Shown here: positions 26,101 through 33,777 of the stretch, one piece after another
Layout: every line of letters begins with the position of its first letter
Numbering within the stretch: the first letter of the stretch is position 1
Source: Tropicimonas sp. IMCC34043
GTDB lineage: Bacteria; Pseudomonadota; Alphaproteobacteria; Rhodobacterales; Rhodobacteraceae
NCBI RefSeq assembly: GCF_003390845.1
Contig: NZ_QMEK01000001.1
Span: 1,302,001 to 1,366,000, forward strand
DNA length: 64,000 bases
Direction: 5' to 3'
Program-made: the position numbers and the translations under genes
Notes under the pieces: model-generated
The model's input: the letters and a program-made list of their open reading frames with translations, nothing else
Told to the model about the DNA's origin: nothing
The model's database searches: none

Positions 26101-27189
26101 GTGCCCACGCCACCCCGCCTCGAGATTCTATCCATCACCCGGCATTTCGACGGCCGCGACGTGGTCGCCGGCGTCTCGCTGACGGTGGCGCCGGGTCAGG
26201 TGACCTGCCTGCTCGGTCCTTCGGGCTGTGGCAAGTCGACCACGCTGCGGATCGTTGCCGGGGTCGACCGGCAGACCACGGGGCGGATTCTGGTCGACGG
26301 CAGGGTCGTTGCCGACGAAACCCGCCACATGCCGCCCGAACGCCGCGGCATCGGCCTGATGTTTCAGGATTTCGCGCTGTTCCCGCATTTGAGCGTCGGC
26401 GAGAACGTGGCCTTCGGGCTGCACGGCGGGCTCCGTGCCAACCGCGCCCGGGTCGTCGAATTGCTGGCACGCGTCGATCTGGGCAGTTTCGTCGAGGCCT
26501 ATCCGCACCAGTTGTCGGGCGGGGAACAGCAGCGCGTCGCGCTGGTGCGCGCGCTTGCGCCGCGACCCTCGATCATGCTGATGGACGAACCGTTCTCGGG
26601 CCTCGACAACCGCCTGCGCGACGACATCCGCGACCGCACCCTCAGCCTTCTGAAGGAAGAGAACACGGCCGTTCTGCTGGTGACCCACGAACCCGACGAA
26701 GCGATGCGCATGGCCGACGAGATCGCGCTGATGCGGGCTGGCCGGATCGTTCAGCAGGGCGCGCCCTATTCCATCTACAACAACCCCGTCGATCGCGCGG
26801 CGGCAGGGTTTTTCAGCGATATCAACATCGTGAAAGGGTTTTCGCGGGGCGCGCTCACCGACACGCCGTTCGGCAGGTTCCTGACGCCGGGCCATCCCGA
26901 CGGCGCCGCGGTCGAGATCGTGATCCGCCCCCAGCACCTGAGGATCGACTTCGACCGGCAGGGCCGCGGCCCGCTCGCAACGCCCTCGGACGGGGTCGCG
27001 GCCCGCGGCATCGTCGAACGCGCCCGCTTCATGGGCCGCGAGAGCCTGATCGAGTTCCGGATGGAACACGACGGCACGATCCTGAAGGCGACGGTGCCGG
27101 CGGTCTTCCTGCCCAAACGTGGCACGGCGCTGTGGCTGACCCTGCGCCGTGACCGCTGTCACGTGTTCCCGGCAGGGTGCCAAGGTTGA
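26101..27189 (+). CDS. ABC transporter ATP-binding protein, FbpC/PotA-like
   Basis: A 362-residue ATPase of the iron(III)/polyamine importer type. Walker A is GPSGCGKST, the Q-loop FQDFALFPHLSVGEN, the signature LSGGEQQRVALVRAL, Walker B IMLMDEPFSGLD and the H-loop VTHEPDEAMRMA. A C-terminal TOBE-like region (about 235-360) is usual for PotA/FbpC. The start is uncertain: GTG 26101 is used, and TTG 26095 is also in frame; no good ribosome-binding site is visible for either. No permease or binding-protein gene is adjacent, so it is an orphan ATPase or works with components elsewhere. Confidence 0.82.
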   Translation: MPTPPRLEILSITRHFDGRDVVAGVSLTVAPGQVTCLLGPSGCGKSTTLRIVAGVDRQTTGRILVDGRVVADETRHMPPERRGIGLMFQDFALFPHLSVGENVAFGLHGGLRANRARVVELLARVDLGSFVEAYPHQLSGGEQQRVALVRALAPRPSIMLMDEPFSGLDNRLRDDIRDRTLSLLKEENTAVLLVTHEPDEAMRMADEIALMRAGRIVQQGAPYSIYNNPVDRAAAGFFSDINIVKGFSRGALTDTPFGRFLTPGHPDGAAVEIVIRPQHLRIDFDRQGRGPLATPSDGVAARGIVERARFMGRESLIEFRMEHDGTILKATVPAVFLPKRGTALWLTLRRDRCHVFPAGCQG

Positions 27190-27242
27190 TTGCCCGTCCC
27201 GCTCCGCCGCGCAATTTCCCGCGCGTTGCCGCGTTTGGGGCT

Positions 27243-27270
27243 TTGAACTCCTCCCCGAAACCCATAAGTA
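27243..27270 (+). promoter_or_regulatory. Candidate promoter of tatABC
   Basis: TTGAAC (27243-27248) and TAAGTA (27265-27270) are spaced 16 bases apart, about 70 bases upstream of the tatA start. A very similar -10 (CCxTAAGTA) occurs upstream of the mrp operon at 33687-33692. Confidence 0.35.
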
Positions 27271-27339
27271 ATTTTGGACGCCACCGCAGGCGGATCGGTT
27301 GACGGGTTCAAGGCCCGGGTCCGCGATGGGAGAAAGAAG

Positions 27340-27597
27340 ATGCTGAATAACATCGGCCCCATGGGCCTGATCCTGATTGCAGTAGTTGTGCTGGTCCTGT
27401 TCGGACGCGGCAAGGTCTCGTCGCTGATGGGCGAAGTCGGAAAGGGCATCACGGCCTTCAAGAAGGGTGTCAACGAGGGCAAGAAGGAAATCGAGGATGA
27501 GTCCGCCGAGGCGGCCCGCGATGTGACGCCCGAAAAGATCACCGAGAAGTCCCCCGGGGTTACCGCGATGGAAACCGCCGAAAAGGACAAGGTCTGA
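27340..27597 (+). CDS. tatA: Twin-arginine translocase subunit TatA
   Basis: TatA multimerises to form the passage for folded Tat substrates. The 85-residue product has a short membrane helix (about 3-21), the FGRGKVSSLMGEVGKGI hinge and amphipathic helix, and a charged tail. ATG 27340 is chosen because GGAGAAAGAAG lies directly upstream; a longer frame opening at 27274 has no such site. It is followed by tatB after 28 bases. Confidence 0.93.
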   Translation: MLNNIGPMGLILIAVVVLVLFGRGKVSSLMGEVGKGITAFKKGVNEGKKEIEDESAEAARDVTPEKITEKSPGVTAMETAEKDKV

Positions 27598-27625
27598 GCG
27601 CCGGTTGCGCCGGAGCTGATCCGAT

Positions 27626-28135
27626 ATGTTCGACCTAGGATGGACCGAGCTTTTGCTGATCGGCGTGGTCGCGCTGATCGTGGTGGGTCCAAAGGACCTG
27701 CCGGTGATGTTCCGCACACTGGGACGGACGACCGCCCGGCTGCGGGCCATGGCACGTGAATTCACCCGGGCAATGGAAGACGCGGCCGACGAATCCGGTG
27801 CCCGCGATATAGCCCGCGACCTGCGCAACCTGAGCTCGCCCAAGACGATGGGCGTCGACGCGCTGAAGAAAGCGACCAGCCTCGACTTTGATCCGCTCGG
27901 CGAGGACGACGAGGTGGCGGACGAGGAATCGGCGACCCCGGCCAAGCCTGCCGCCCCGCGCGGCCCCGAGACCACCAGGATTGCCGAGGAACGCGCCGCG
28001 ACCACCAGCAGCCTGCGCGAGGCCGCCGCCGCCCGCGCCGCCGATGCAGCCGCCGCCGCCTCGGCCACAGTGACAGAAACACCCGCCGAAACGGCCCCCG
28101 GCCCCGTGCCGACCGCCAGCGGCGACAAGCCATGA
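27626..28135 (+). CDS. tatB: Twin-arginine translocase subunit TatB
   Basis: TatB, with TatC, forms the receptor for twin-arginine signal peptides. The 169 residues begin [26 protein letters not shown], the TatB hallmark including the conserved Glu8 and the GP hinge. An amphipathic helix follows, then a long alanine/proline/glutamate-rich tail. The tail is longer than in E. coli TatB and low in complexity, as in many alphaproteobacteria. tatC starts 10 bases after the stop. Confidence 0.93.
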   Translation: MFDLGWTELLLIGVVALIVVGPKDLPVMFRTLGRTTARLRAMAREFTRAMEDAADESGARDIARDLRNLSSPKTMGVDALKKATSLDFDPLGEDDEVADEESATPAKPAAPRGPETTRIAEERAATTSSLREAAAARAADAAAAASATVTETPAETAPGPVPTASGDKP

Positions 28136-28145
28136 GCCATCCTTC

Positions 28146-29045
28146 ATGAGCGCCGACGACACTCCCGAGACCGACGAGATCGAAGACAGCTCGGCCCCGC
28201 TGGTCGAGCACCTGGCCGAGTTGCGCACCCGCCTGATCCATTCGGTTCTGGCATTCGTCGTCGCGATGCTGATCTGCTTTACCGTCGCCAATCCGATCCT
28301 CGACATTCTGGTCGAGCCGATCGCCCAGGTGCTGCGTGCCCGCGGCGAGAACCCGCAACTGATCTTCACCGCGCCGCAGGAAAAGTTCTTCGTGCTGGTG
28401 CGGATCTCGATGGTGTTCGGACTGGGCCTGTCGTTCCCCTATATCGGCTTTCAGATGTGGCGCTTCGTGGCGCCGGGCCTTTATAGATCCGAACGCGCCG
28501 CGTTCCTTCCGTTCCTGATCGCCTCGCCGGCGCTGTTCCTGGCCGGCGCAGCCTTTGCGCATCTGGTGGTCACACCGATGGCGATGAACTTCTTCATCGG
28601 GTTTTCCGATGCTGTGCCAGCGCTTGCCGCGATCCTGTCGGGTCAGGACATGCCCGCCGACGTCCAGAACGCCGAGCTGCGGACGGTGTTCCTCGGCTCC
28701 GTGCGCGAAAGCCTCGATCTGTCGCTCAAGTTCATCATCGCCTTTGGCCTCTGCTTCCAGTTGCCCGTGCTGCTGACGCTGATGGGTCAGGCGGGGCTGG
28801 TTTCCGTCGCAGGGCTGCGCCACATGCGCAAATACGCCATCGTCGGGATCCTGACGCTGGCCGCCGTGCTGACGCCGCCCGACGTGGTCAGCCAGGTAAT
28901 CCTGTTCACCGTGGTCTATGGGCTTTACGAGATCTCGATCCTTCTCGTGGTCCGTGTCGAAAGGCGCCGCAAGGAGGCGTTGCGCGCCGCCGGTCTGGAC
29001 GATGACGACGAGGATGAAGACGAGGCTGCGGAGGCACCGAAGTGA
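28146..29045 (+). CDS. tatC: Twin-arginine translocase subunit TatC
   Basis: The core Tat receptor, a six-helix membrane protein of 299 residues. Typical features are APLVEHLAELRTRLIHSVLAF at the N-terminus, the conserved FTAPQEKFFVLVRISM, PYIGFQMWRFVAPGLYRSERAAFLPF and the acidic cytoplasmic end. The tail is acidic (DDDDEDEDEAAEAPK). Its stop overlaps the GTG start of the next gene by 4 bases, placing the DUF815 ATPase in the same transcript. Confidence 0.95.
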   Translation: MSADDTPETDEIEDSSAPLVEHLAELRTRLIHSVLAFVVAMLICFTVANPILDILVEPIAQVLRARGENPQLIFTAPQEKFFVLVRISMVFGLGLSFPYIGFQMWRFVAPGLYRSERAAFLPFLIASPALFLAGAAFAHLVVTPMAMNFFIGFSDAVPALAAILSGQDMPADVQNAELRTVFLGSVRESLDLSLKFIIAFGLCFQLPVLLTLMGQAGLVSVAGLRHMRKYAIVGILTLAAVLTPPDVVSQVILFTVVYGLYEISILLVVRVERRRKEALRAAGLDDDDEDEDEAAEAPK

Positions 29046-29899
29046 CGCCCACGGACTTCACCGCCGAAGAACTCGACCGGATCGCGGCAGCGCTGGAACG
29101 GATCGCGCCCGCCCCGGCCAGGGCGCCCGATTTCGACGCGGCCGAGGCCTTTGTCTGGCACACCGGCCCCGACCGTCTGGCACCGGTGTCAAAGGTCTCG
29201 CGGGTCGCGCTCGACCTGCTGATCGGCATCGATCTGGCGCGCACGATCCTGCTCGAGAACACGCTGCAGTTCGCCCGCGGGCTGCCTGCGAACAACGCCC
29301 TTCTCTGGGGCGCGCGCGGGATGGGAAAATCAAGCCTCGTCAAGGCGGTACATGCCGAAGTTCGCGAACTTGGCGAGGATCTCAAGATTGTCGAGCTGCA
29401 GCGCGAGGATCTGCCCTCGCTGCAGCGGCTGCTGGCGCTGTTGCGCGCGGCCCCGACGCATCGGTTCCTGCTGTTCTGCGATGACCTGTCGTTTTCGCAC
29501 GACGATCAGCACTACAAGTCGCTGAAGGCGGTGCTCGACGGCGGGATCGAGGGGCGGCCCGATAACGTGTTGTTCTATGCCACCTCGAACCGTCGCCACC
29601 TGATGCCGCGCGACATGATCGAGAACGAACGGTCGAGCGCGATCAGCCCCTCCGAGGCGACCGAGGAGAAGGTCTCGCTGTCAGACCGCTTCGGTCTGTG
29701 GCTCGGGTTCCATCCCTGCAGCCAGGACGAATACCTCGCAATGATCCGCGGCTATTGTGCGGCCTATGGGCTTGCGATCGACGAGGCGACATTGCGCGCC
29801 GAAGCGATCGAATGGCAGGCCACGCGCGGCGCCCGGTCGGGCCGGGTCGCCTGGCAGTTCTTCACCGATCTGGCCGGGCGCAACGGACTGCACCTCTAG
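29042..29899 (+). CDS. DUF815-family AAA+ ATPase
   Basis: A 285-residue P-loop ATPase of the DUF815 family. Walker A is LWGARGMGKSSLVKAVH (about residues 83-100) and Walker B is FLLFCDDLSF; LDGGIEGRPDNVLFYATSNRRHLMP is typical of the family and contains a sensor-1-like segment. No partner domain is present. The cellular role is unknown. It starts with GTG overlapping the tatC stop (GTGA, 29042-29045), so it is co-translated with the Tat genes. From memory, in other Rhodobacterales a member of this family lies near yajC, so the position here may reflect rearrangement. Confidence 0.85.
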   Translation: MTPTDFTAEELDRIAAALERIAPAPARAPDFDAAEAFVWHTGPDRLAPVSKVSRVALDLLIGIDLARTILLENTLQFARGLPANNALLWGARGMGKSSLVKAVHAEVRELGEDLKIVELQREDLPSLQRLLALLRAAPTHRFLLFCDDLSFSHDDQHYKSLKAVLDGGIEGRPDNVLFYATSNRRHLMPRDMIENERSSAISPSEATEEKVSLSDRFGLWLGFHPCSQDEYLAMIRGYCAAYGLAIDEATLRAEAIEWQATRGARSGRVAWQFFTDLAGRNGLHL

Positions 29900-29992
29900 T
29901 ATGTCCAGACTCGGTTTGTGGCGACGAGTGCCCCGGCAATGGGCTGCCGGGCCGCCAGAACTGACGCCTGCCCCCCATCTGACGACCGACAA

Positions 29993-30027
29993 GGAAAAAC
30001 CCGCCGTCCGGGGCCGGACGGCGGGTT
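29993..30027 (-). terminator. Rho-independent terminator of clpX
   Basis: Read on the minus strand, AACCCGCCGTCC pairs with GGACGGCGGGTT around a short loop and is followed directly by a run of Ts (TTTTTCC). It begins about 35 bases after the clpX stop. The DUF815 gene ends upstream on the plus strand, so the stem may also slow that transcript, but the T-run is on the minus side. Confidence 0.85.
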
Positions 30028-30061
30028 CATTGGAAAACCGGACCAGAGGCGCCAGCCGTCG

Positions 30062-31327
30062 TCAGCCGACCGTGGCGCCCTTGTTGTTGTTCTCGGAATA
30101 GATCAGCAGCGGCGCCGCAGCCGAGGTTGCGGCCTCTTCGTTCACCACCACTTCGTCGACGCCTTCAAGGCCCGGTAGTTCGAACATCGTGTCGAGCAGG
30201 ATGTCTTCCATGATCGAACGCAGGCCACGCGCACCGGTCTTGCGGTTGATCGCCCGGCGCGCAATCGCACGAAGCGCGTCGTCGGTGAAGGCAAGCTGAA
30301 CATCCTCGAGATCGAACAGGCGCTGGTACTGCTTGACGATGGCGTTCTTCGGCTCGGTCAGGATGGTGACGAGCGCGTCCTCGTCGAGGTTCTCGAGCGT
30401 CGCAATTACCGGAAGGCGGCCGACGAATTCCGGGATCAGGCCGAATTTCAACAGGTCCTCGGGTTCGAGCTGGGTGAACAGCTGACCGGCGTCCTGGTTG
30501 CCCTCTTCCTTGACGTCAGCGCCAAAGCCGATGGCCGACCCCTTGCCCCGCTGGGCGATGATCTTGTCGAGACCCGAGAAGGCACCGCCGCAGATGAACA
30601 GGATGTTGGTGGTATCGACCTGCAGGAATTCCTGCTGGGGATGCTTGCGCCCGCCCTGCGGCGGCACCGAGGCTACGGTGCCTTCCATGATCTTCAGAAG
30701 CGCCTGCTGCACGCCCTCGCCCGATACGTCGCGGGTGATCGAGGGATTGTCGGACTTGCGGGTGATCTTGTCGACCTCGTCGATATAGACGATGCCGCGC
30801 TGCGCACGTTCGACGTTGTATTCGCTCGCCTGCAACAGCTTGAGAATGATGTTCTCGACATCCTCGCCCACGTAACCGGCCTCGGTCAGGGTGGTTGCAT
30901 CGGCCATGGTGAACGGCACGTCGAGGATGCGTGCCAGCGTCTGGGCAAGATAGGTCTTGCCGCAGCCGGTCGGTCCGATCAGCAGGATGTTCGATTTCTG
31001 CAGCTCGATATCGGCGGACTTGCCGGCATGATTGAGCCGTTTGTAGTGGTTGTGCACGGCCACGGACAGAACCCGTTTGGCCCGCACCTGACCGATCACG
31101 TAGTCGTCGAGGACCGCGCAGATTTCCTTGGGCGTGGGAACCCCGTCGGCGGATTTCAACCCGGCCGTCTTGGTCTCCTCGCGGATAATGTCCATACACA
31201 GCTCGACGCATTCATCGCAGATGAACACCGTCGGGCCGGCAATCAGCTTGCGCACCTCATGCTGGCTCTTGCCGCAGAAAGAGCAGTAAAGGGTGTTTTT
31301 GCTGTCGCCACCGGATGCGTTCGCCAT
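30062..31327 (-). CDS. clpX: ATP-dependent Clp protease ATP-binding subunit ClpX
   Basis: A 421-residue AAA+ unfoldase that delivers substrates to ClpP. The N-terminal zinc-binding domain has the CSFCGKSQ...CDECVELC cysteine set. The AAA+ domain has Walker A GPTGCGKT, Walker [11 protein letters not shown] and the substrate-gripping pore loop of the GYVGEDVEN segment, plus the [16 protein letters not shown] stretch. The IGF-like loop that docks ClpP is present as IGFGADV. It lies downstream of clpP on the same strand with its own promoter-like sequence in the gap. Confidence 0.97.
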   Translation of the reverse strand: MANASGGDSKNTLYCSFCGKSQHEVRKLIAGPTVFICDECVELCMDIIREETKTAGLKSADGVPTPKEICAVLDDYVIGQVRAKRVLSVAVHNHYKRLNHAGKSADIELQKSNILLIGPTGCGKTYLAQTLARILDVPFTMADATTLTEAGYVGEDVENIILKLLQASEYNVERAQRGIVYIDEVDKITRKSDNPSITRDVSGEGVQQALLKIMEGTVASVPPQGGRKHPQQEFLQVDTTNILFICGGAFSGLDKIIAQRGKGSAIGFGADVKEEGNQDAGQLFTQLEPEDLLKFGLIPEFVGRLPVIATLENLDEDALVTILTEPKNAIVKQYQRLFDLEDVQLAFTDDALRAIARRAINRKTGARGLRSIMEDILLDTMFELPGLEGVDEVVVNEEAATSAAAPLLIYSENNNKGATVG

Positions 31328-31411
31328 GCCAATCCTCTCGGGCCTCGTGCCCGCTTTTCTCGCCGAAATGCCGGCGCCACGGGGGGCCGATATTCCTGCC
31401 CCGTCCTGTAA

Positions 31412-31440
31412 AGACTATGGCAGCCCCCAGCGGGGTACAA
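31412..31440 (-). promoter_or_regulatory. Candidate promoter of clpX
   Basis: On the minus strand TTGTAC (31435-31440) and TAGTCT (31412-31417) are separated by exactly 17 bases, about 85 bases upstream of the clpX start in the 173-base gap after clpP. This would allow clpX expression independent of clpP. Confidence 0.5.
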
Positions 31441-31500
31441 TGCCGAATTGACCCAGGGGCCAACCGCAGCCTACGGTCGCCCCCGGGGTATGCAAAGGTT

Positions 31501-32133
31501 TCAGCTTTCGGTCGTGTCGGTCTCGGTTTTCCGGCTTGCCACGATCTCGTCGATCAGGCCGAATTCCTTGGCATCTTCGGCCGACATGAAGTTGTCGCGC
31601 TCGAGCGCTGCCTCGACCTTCTTCAGCGGCTGGCCGGTGTGCCTCACGTAGATCTGATTGAGCCGGTCCTTCAGCTTCTGGGTCTCGGCGGCATGAATCA
31701 TGATGTCCGTCGCCTGGCCCTGATACCCTCCCGAGGGCTGGTGCACCATGATCCGGCTGTTGGGCAGCGAGAACCGCATTCCCTTTTCGCCCGCGGTCAG
31801 CAGCAGCGAGCCCATCGAGGCCGCCTGACCCACCACAAGGGTGGAAACCTTGGGCTTGATGTACTGCATTGTGTCATAGATCGACAGCCCGCTCGTCACC
31901 ACGCCGCCGGGGCTGTTGATATACATCGAGATTTCCTTCGAGGGATTCTCGGCCTCGAGGTGCAGAAGCTGGGCAACGACGAGCTGGCTCATCCCGTCGT
32001 GGACCGGTCCGTTGACGAAAACGATGCGCTCTTTCAGCAGGCGCGAGAAGATGTCGTAGGCCCGCTCGCCGCGGCTGGTCTGTTCCACGACCATCGGGAC
32101 GAGGTTCATGTAGGTCTCAACGGGATCTTTCAT
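31501..32133 (-). CDS. clpP: ATP-dependent Clp protease proteolytic subunit ClpP
   Basis: A 210-residue serine protease forming the ClpP barrel. The catalytic triad is Ser106 (GQAASMGS), His131 (MVHQPSGG) and Asp180 (LERDNFMS). The start at 32133 ([20 protein letters not shown]) is chosen because GAGGCAG lies just upstream and other Rhodobacterales ClpP proteins open this way; a longer frame from 32169 adds 12 residues of doubtful sequence. clpX follows downstream. A promoter-like sequence with a CTTGAA -35, compatible with heat-shock control, is upstream. Confidence 0.96.
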   Translation of the reverse strand: MKDPVETYMNLVPMVVEQTSRGERAYDIFSRLLKERIVFVNGPVHDGMSQLVVAQLLHLEAENPSKEISMYINSPGGVVTSGLSIYDTMQYIKPKVSTLVVGQAASMGSLLLTAGEKGMRFSLPNSRIMVHQPSGGYQGQATDIMIHAAETQKLKDRLNQIYVRHTGQPLKKVEAALERDNFMSAEDAKEFGLIDEIVASRKTETDTTES

Positions 32134-32191
32134 GGGGTCTGCCTCGTTTGGGGGCGGTTGCTCGGGCAAACGCCACTGCGGTTATCCGAGA

Positions 32192-32220
32192 GTCTTAGTG
32201 CCGCCCTCGGGGGGCTTCAA
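32192..32220 (-). promoter_or_regulatory. Candidate promoter of clpP (possibly heat-shock)
   Basis: On the minus strand TTGAAG (32215-32220), preceded by C to give CTTGAA, is separated by 17 bases from TAAGAC (32192-32197), about 60 bases upstream of the clpP start. CTTGAA fits the -35 element read by RpoH factors as well as a vegetative -35; the -10 is not a good RpoH match. Confidence 0.4.
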
Positions 32221-32258
32221 GGGCAGCCGGACCGGGCCAGGCCAGCAAAACACCGGCA

Positions 32259-32287
32259 GTGACGAAAGCCGGCACTTCGCGTAAACT
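32259..32287 (+). promoter_or_regulatory. Candidate promoter of the SRPBCC-cupin unit
   Basis: GTGACG (32259-32264) and TAAACT (32282-32287) are 17 bases apart. The predicted leader would be about 170 bases long and contains the 16-bp palindrome at 32350-32365. Confidence 0.35.
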
Positions 32288-32349
32288 GTGCACAGCCCCG
32301 AAGCCCGGAGACCGGCACCAGACCGGTCGGGCGGCGGTGGCGTCAGAAC

Positions 32350-32365
32350 GCCGGTTCGAACCGGC
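32350..32365. repeat. 16-bp perfect palindrome in the SRPBCC leader
   Basis: GCCGGTTCGAACCGGC reads the same on both strands with no spacer. It lies about 100 bases before the SRPBCC gene and downstream of its candidate promoter. It may be a dimeric regulator site or chance in a GC-rich leader. Confidence 0.6.
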
Positions 32366-32466
32366 GGCCGCGAGCCGCGCGGCAGTGGAGGTCCCCCGGG
32401 CGGAAATGCCCCGCACGGACCGCGTTTTGGGTTCGCGGCGCTTCATCCACTCAGGGAGGACATACG

Positions 32467-32940
32467 ATGATCGCAACGATCGCTCCGATCCGGAAAAAGC
32501 TGAAGGTCCCGGTCTCGCCCGAGCGGGCCTTCGAGATCTTCACCGCGCGGCTGGGAAAATGGTGGCCGCTCGGCTCGCACTCGCTGTCGGCCAACGAAGG
32601 CAAACCGGCGCTTTCGGCAGAGCTCGAACCACGCAACGGCGGCAAGGTCTTCGAAACACGTCACGACGGCAGCCGCGCGGACTGGGCCACGATCACGGTC
32701 TGGGATCCGGGCCGGACCCTTGCCATGGACTGGTATGTCGGGCGCGACCCGGCGCAGGCAACGCTGGTCGAGATCGGCTTCGCCCCCGACGGCAGCGGTG
32801 GCACCGAGGTTGTGCTGGTCCATTCGCGGTTCGAGCGCCGCGGCCAGGGCGCGGCGGCCGAGGCGGCGCGCGACCGGTACGAAGAGGGCTGGGACTTTGT
32901 TCTCGAAGACGGGTTCAGCCCGGCCTGCGGCGGAGCATGA
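32467..32940 (+). CDS. SRPBCC (AHSA1-like) domain protein
   Basis: A 157-residue single-domain protein of the START/SRPBCC fold, the group annotated as activator of Hsp90 ATPase homolog 1-like. Supporting segments are the opening KLKVPVSPERAFEIFTARLGKWWPLGSHS, ELEPRNGGKVFET and DWATITVWDPGRTLAMDWY, and the final helix EEGWDFVLEDGF. These proteins bind hydrophobic ligands; the bacterial role is usually unknown. GGGAGGA 5-11 bases upstream supports the start. The cupin gene begins inside its stop (ATGA), so the two form a coupled pair. Confidence 0.8.
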   Translation: MIATIAPIRKKLKVPVSPERAFEIFTARLGKWWPLGSHSLSANEGKPALSAELEPRNGGKVFETRHDGSRADWATITVWDPGRTLAMDWYVGRDPAQATLVEIGFAPDGSGGTEVVLVHSRFERRGQGAAAEAARDRYEEGWDFVLEDGFSPACGGA

Positions 32941-33305
32941 CCCTGGAGTATCTTCACCTGACCGAGGATGACGCGGGGGTCTCGCATTTCAACGTGGGGC
33001 AGATTGCCATGCGCAAGGGCGACTTCGCCCCGCCCGCCCCGCCGATGATGCTGTCGGATTATGAACCGTCGCGGGCGCTGGTGTTCCTGACCTTGCCGGC
33101 CGGTTGGGTCGGCGATCAACACCCCTCGCCGGCCCGCCAAGTGGCCTTCTGCCTTGCCGGGCGGATGCGGATCGAGGCAGGCGACGGCGAGGTGCGCGAG
33201 ATCGGGCCGGGCGGGATCTGGCGGATGGAGGATGTAGCGGGCGCAGGCCATATCAGTTCGGTGCTGGGCCACGAGGCCGTTCAGCTCGCCATCGTCCAGA
33301 TCTGA
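32937..33305 (+). CDS. Small cupin-like protein
   Basis: A 122-residue protein whose beta-rich pattern and order of conserved elements (PPAPPMMLSDYEPSRA, RQVAFCLAGRMRIEAGDGE, IGPGGIWRMEDVAGAGHIS) fit a single-domain cupin. A histidine in AGAGHISSV could take part in metal binding, but the usual HxH pair of the first motif is not clear, so it may not be an enzyme. It overlaps the SRPBCC gene by 4 bases (32937-32940), which places it in the same operon. The function is unknown. Confidence 0.7.
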   Translation: MTLEYLHLTEDDAGVSHFNVGQIAMRKGDFAPPAPPMMLSDYEPSRALVFLTLPAGWVGDQHPSPARQVAFCLAGRMRIEAGDGEVREIGPGGIWRMEDVAGAGHISSVLGHEAVQLAIVQI

Positions 33306-33777
33306 GCCGCCGGGGGGGCCAAGGCCCAGCGGCAGATCGGTCAGGGACCCGCGGTCTGCCTCGGCGCCGTGGCTGACCTTACGCCGAAGCCGCGGATCCT
33401 GACATTGGGCGACTGCGACGCCCCCCCGTGCGAGCGCGGTCTGGCCCGAACGGCGGTCAGGCGGTCGTCCTGCGCAACGATGGCCGGGTCCGGTCGCCCG
33501 ACGGCCCCCCTGAACCCCGGTACGAATTCGACCCGTCTTTGCGCCGGTCCGGAATGCGACGGATTTCCGGGCAATTCGGCGCCGACGCAACCGTCCTTCC
33601 CGCCGGACCCGGGGGGATGCCGGCAAATCCGGGGTCCCGCACCGGTTCAGCGCGTTCTCTGCGTTGGCTTTTCCCCGGCGAGGCCCTAAGTACTTTGCGG
33701 GGATAGTGCGGCAACGTCCGCACGGCAACTTCTGGAAGGGCTTGCGCCTTTCCGTCCGAGCCAGATGGGGAGATGAC
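33306..33777. other. 472-base intergenic region before mrp
   Basis: No supported gene. Short frames on both strands (for example 33428-33706 plus) have arginine/proline-rich, non-family products. The region has a C-run (33421-33427), a 10-bp palindrome at 33576-33585 and an imperfect long-range inverted repeat (33561-33570 with 33620-33630). A candidate mrp promoter lies at 33664-33692. It may be a decayed gene or a long control region. Confidence 0.5.
33664..33692 (+). promoter_or_regulatory. Candidate promoter of the mrp operon
   Basis: TTGGCT (33664-33669) and TAAGTA (33687-33692) are separated by 17 bases and lie about 85 bases upstream of the GTG start of mrpA. Confidence 0.45.

Larger units (their letters stand above)
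32134..32466. other. Divergent intergenic region clpP / SRPBCC gene
   Basis: A 333-base gap without a credible gene. It holds candidate promoters in both directions (clpP side 32192-32220; SRPBCC side 32259-32287). A 16-bp perfect palindrome (32350-32365) lies in the leader of the SRPBCC gene. The palindrome contains GGTTCGAACC, which resembles a tRNA T-arm, but no cloverleaf surrounds it. Confidence 0.6.

Noticed and set aside
32350-32365. GGTTCGAACC considered as a tRNA T-arm
   Set aside because: No acceptor, D or anticodon stems can be formed around it, and there is no CCA-proximal context.
33428-33706. 92-codon plus-strand frame in the gap before mrp
   Set aside because: The product is Arg/Pro/Gly-rich, has no ribosome-binding site and no family resemblance.
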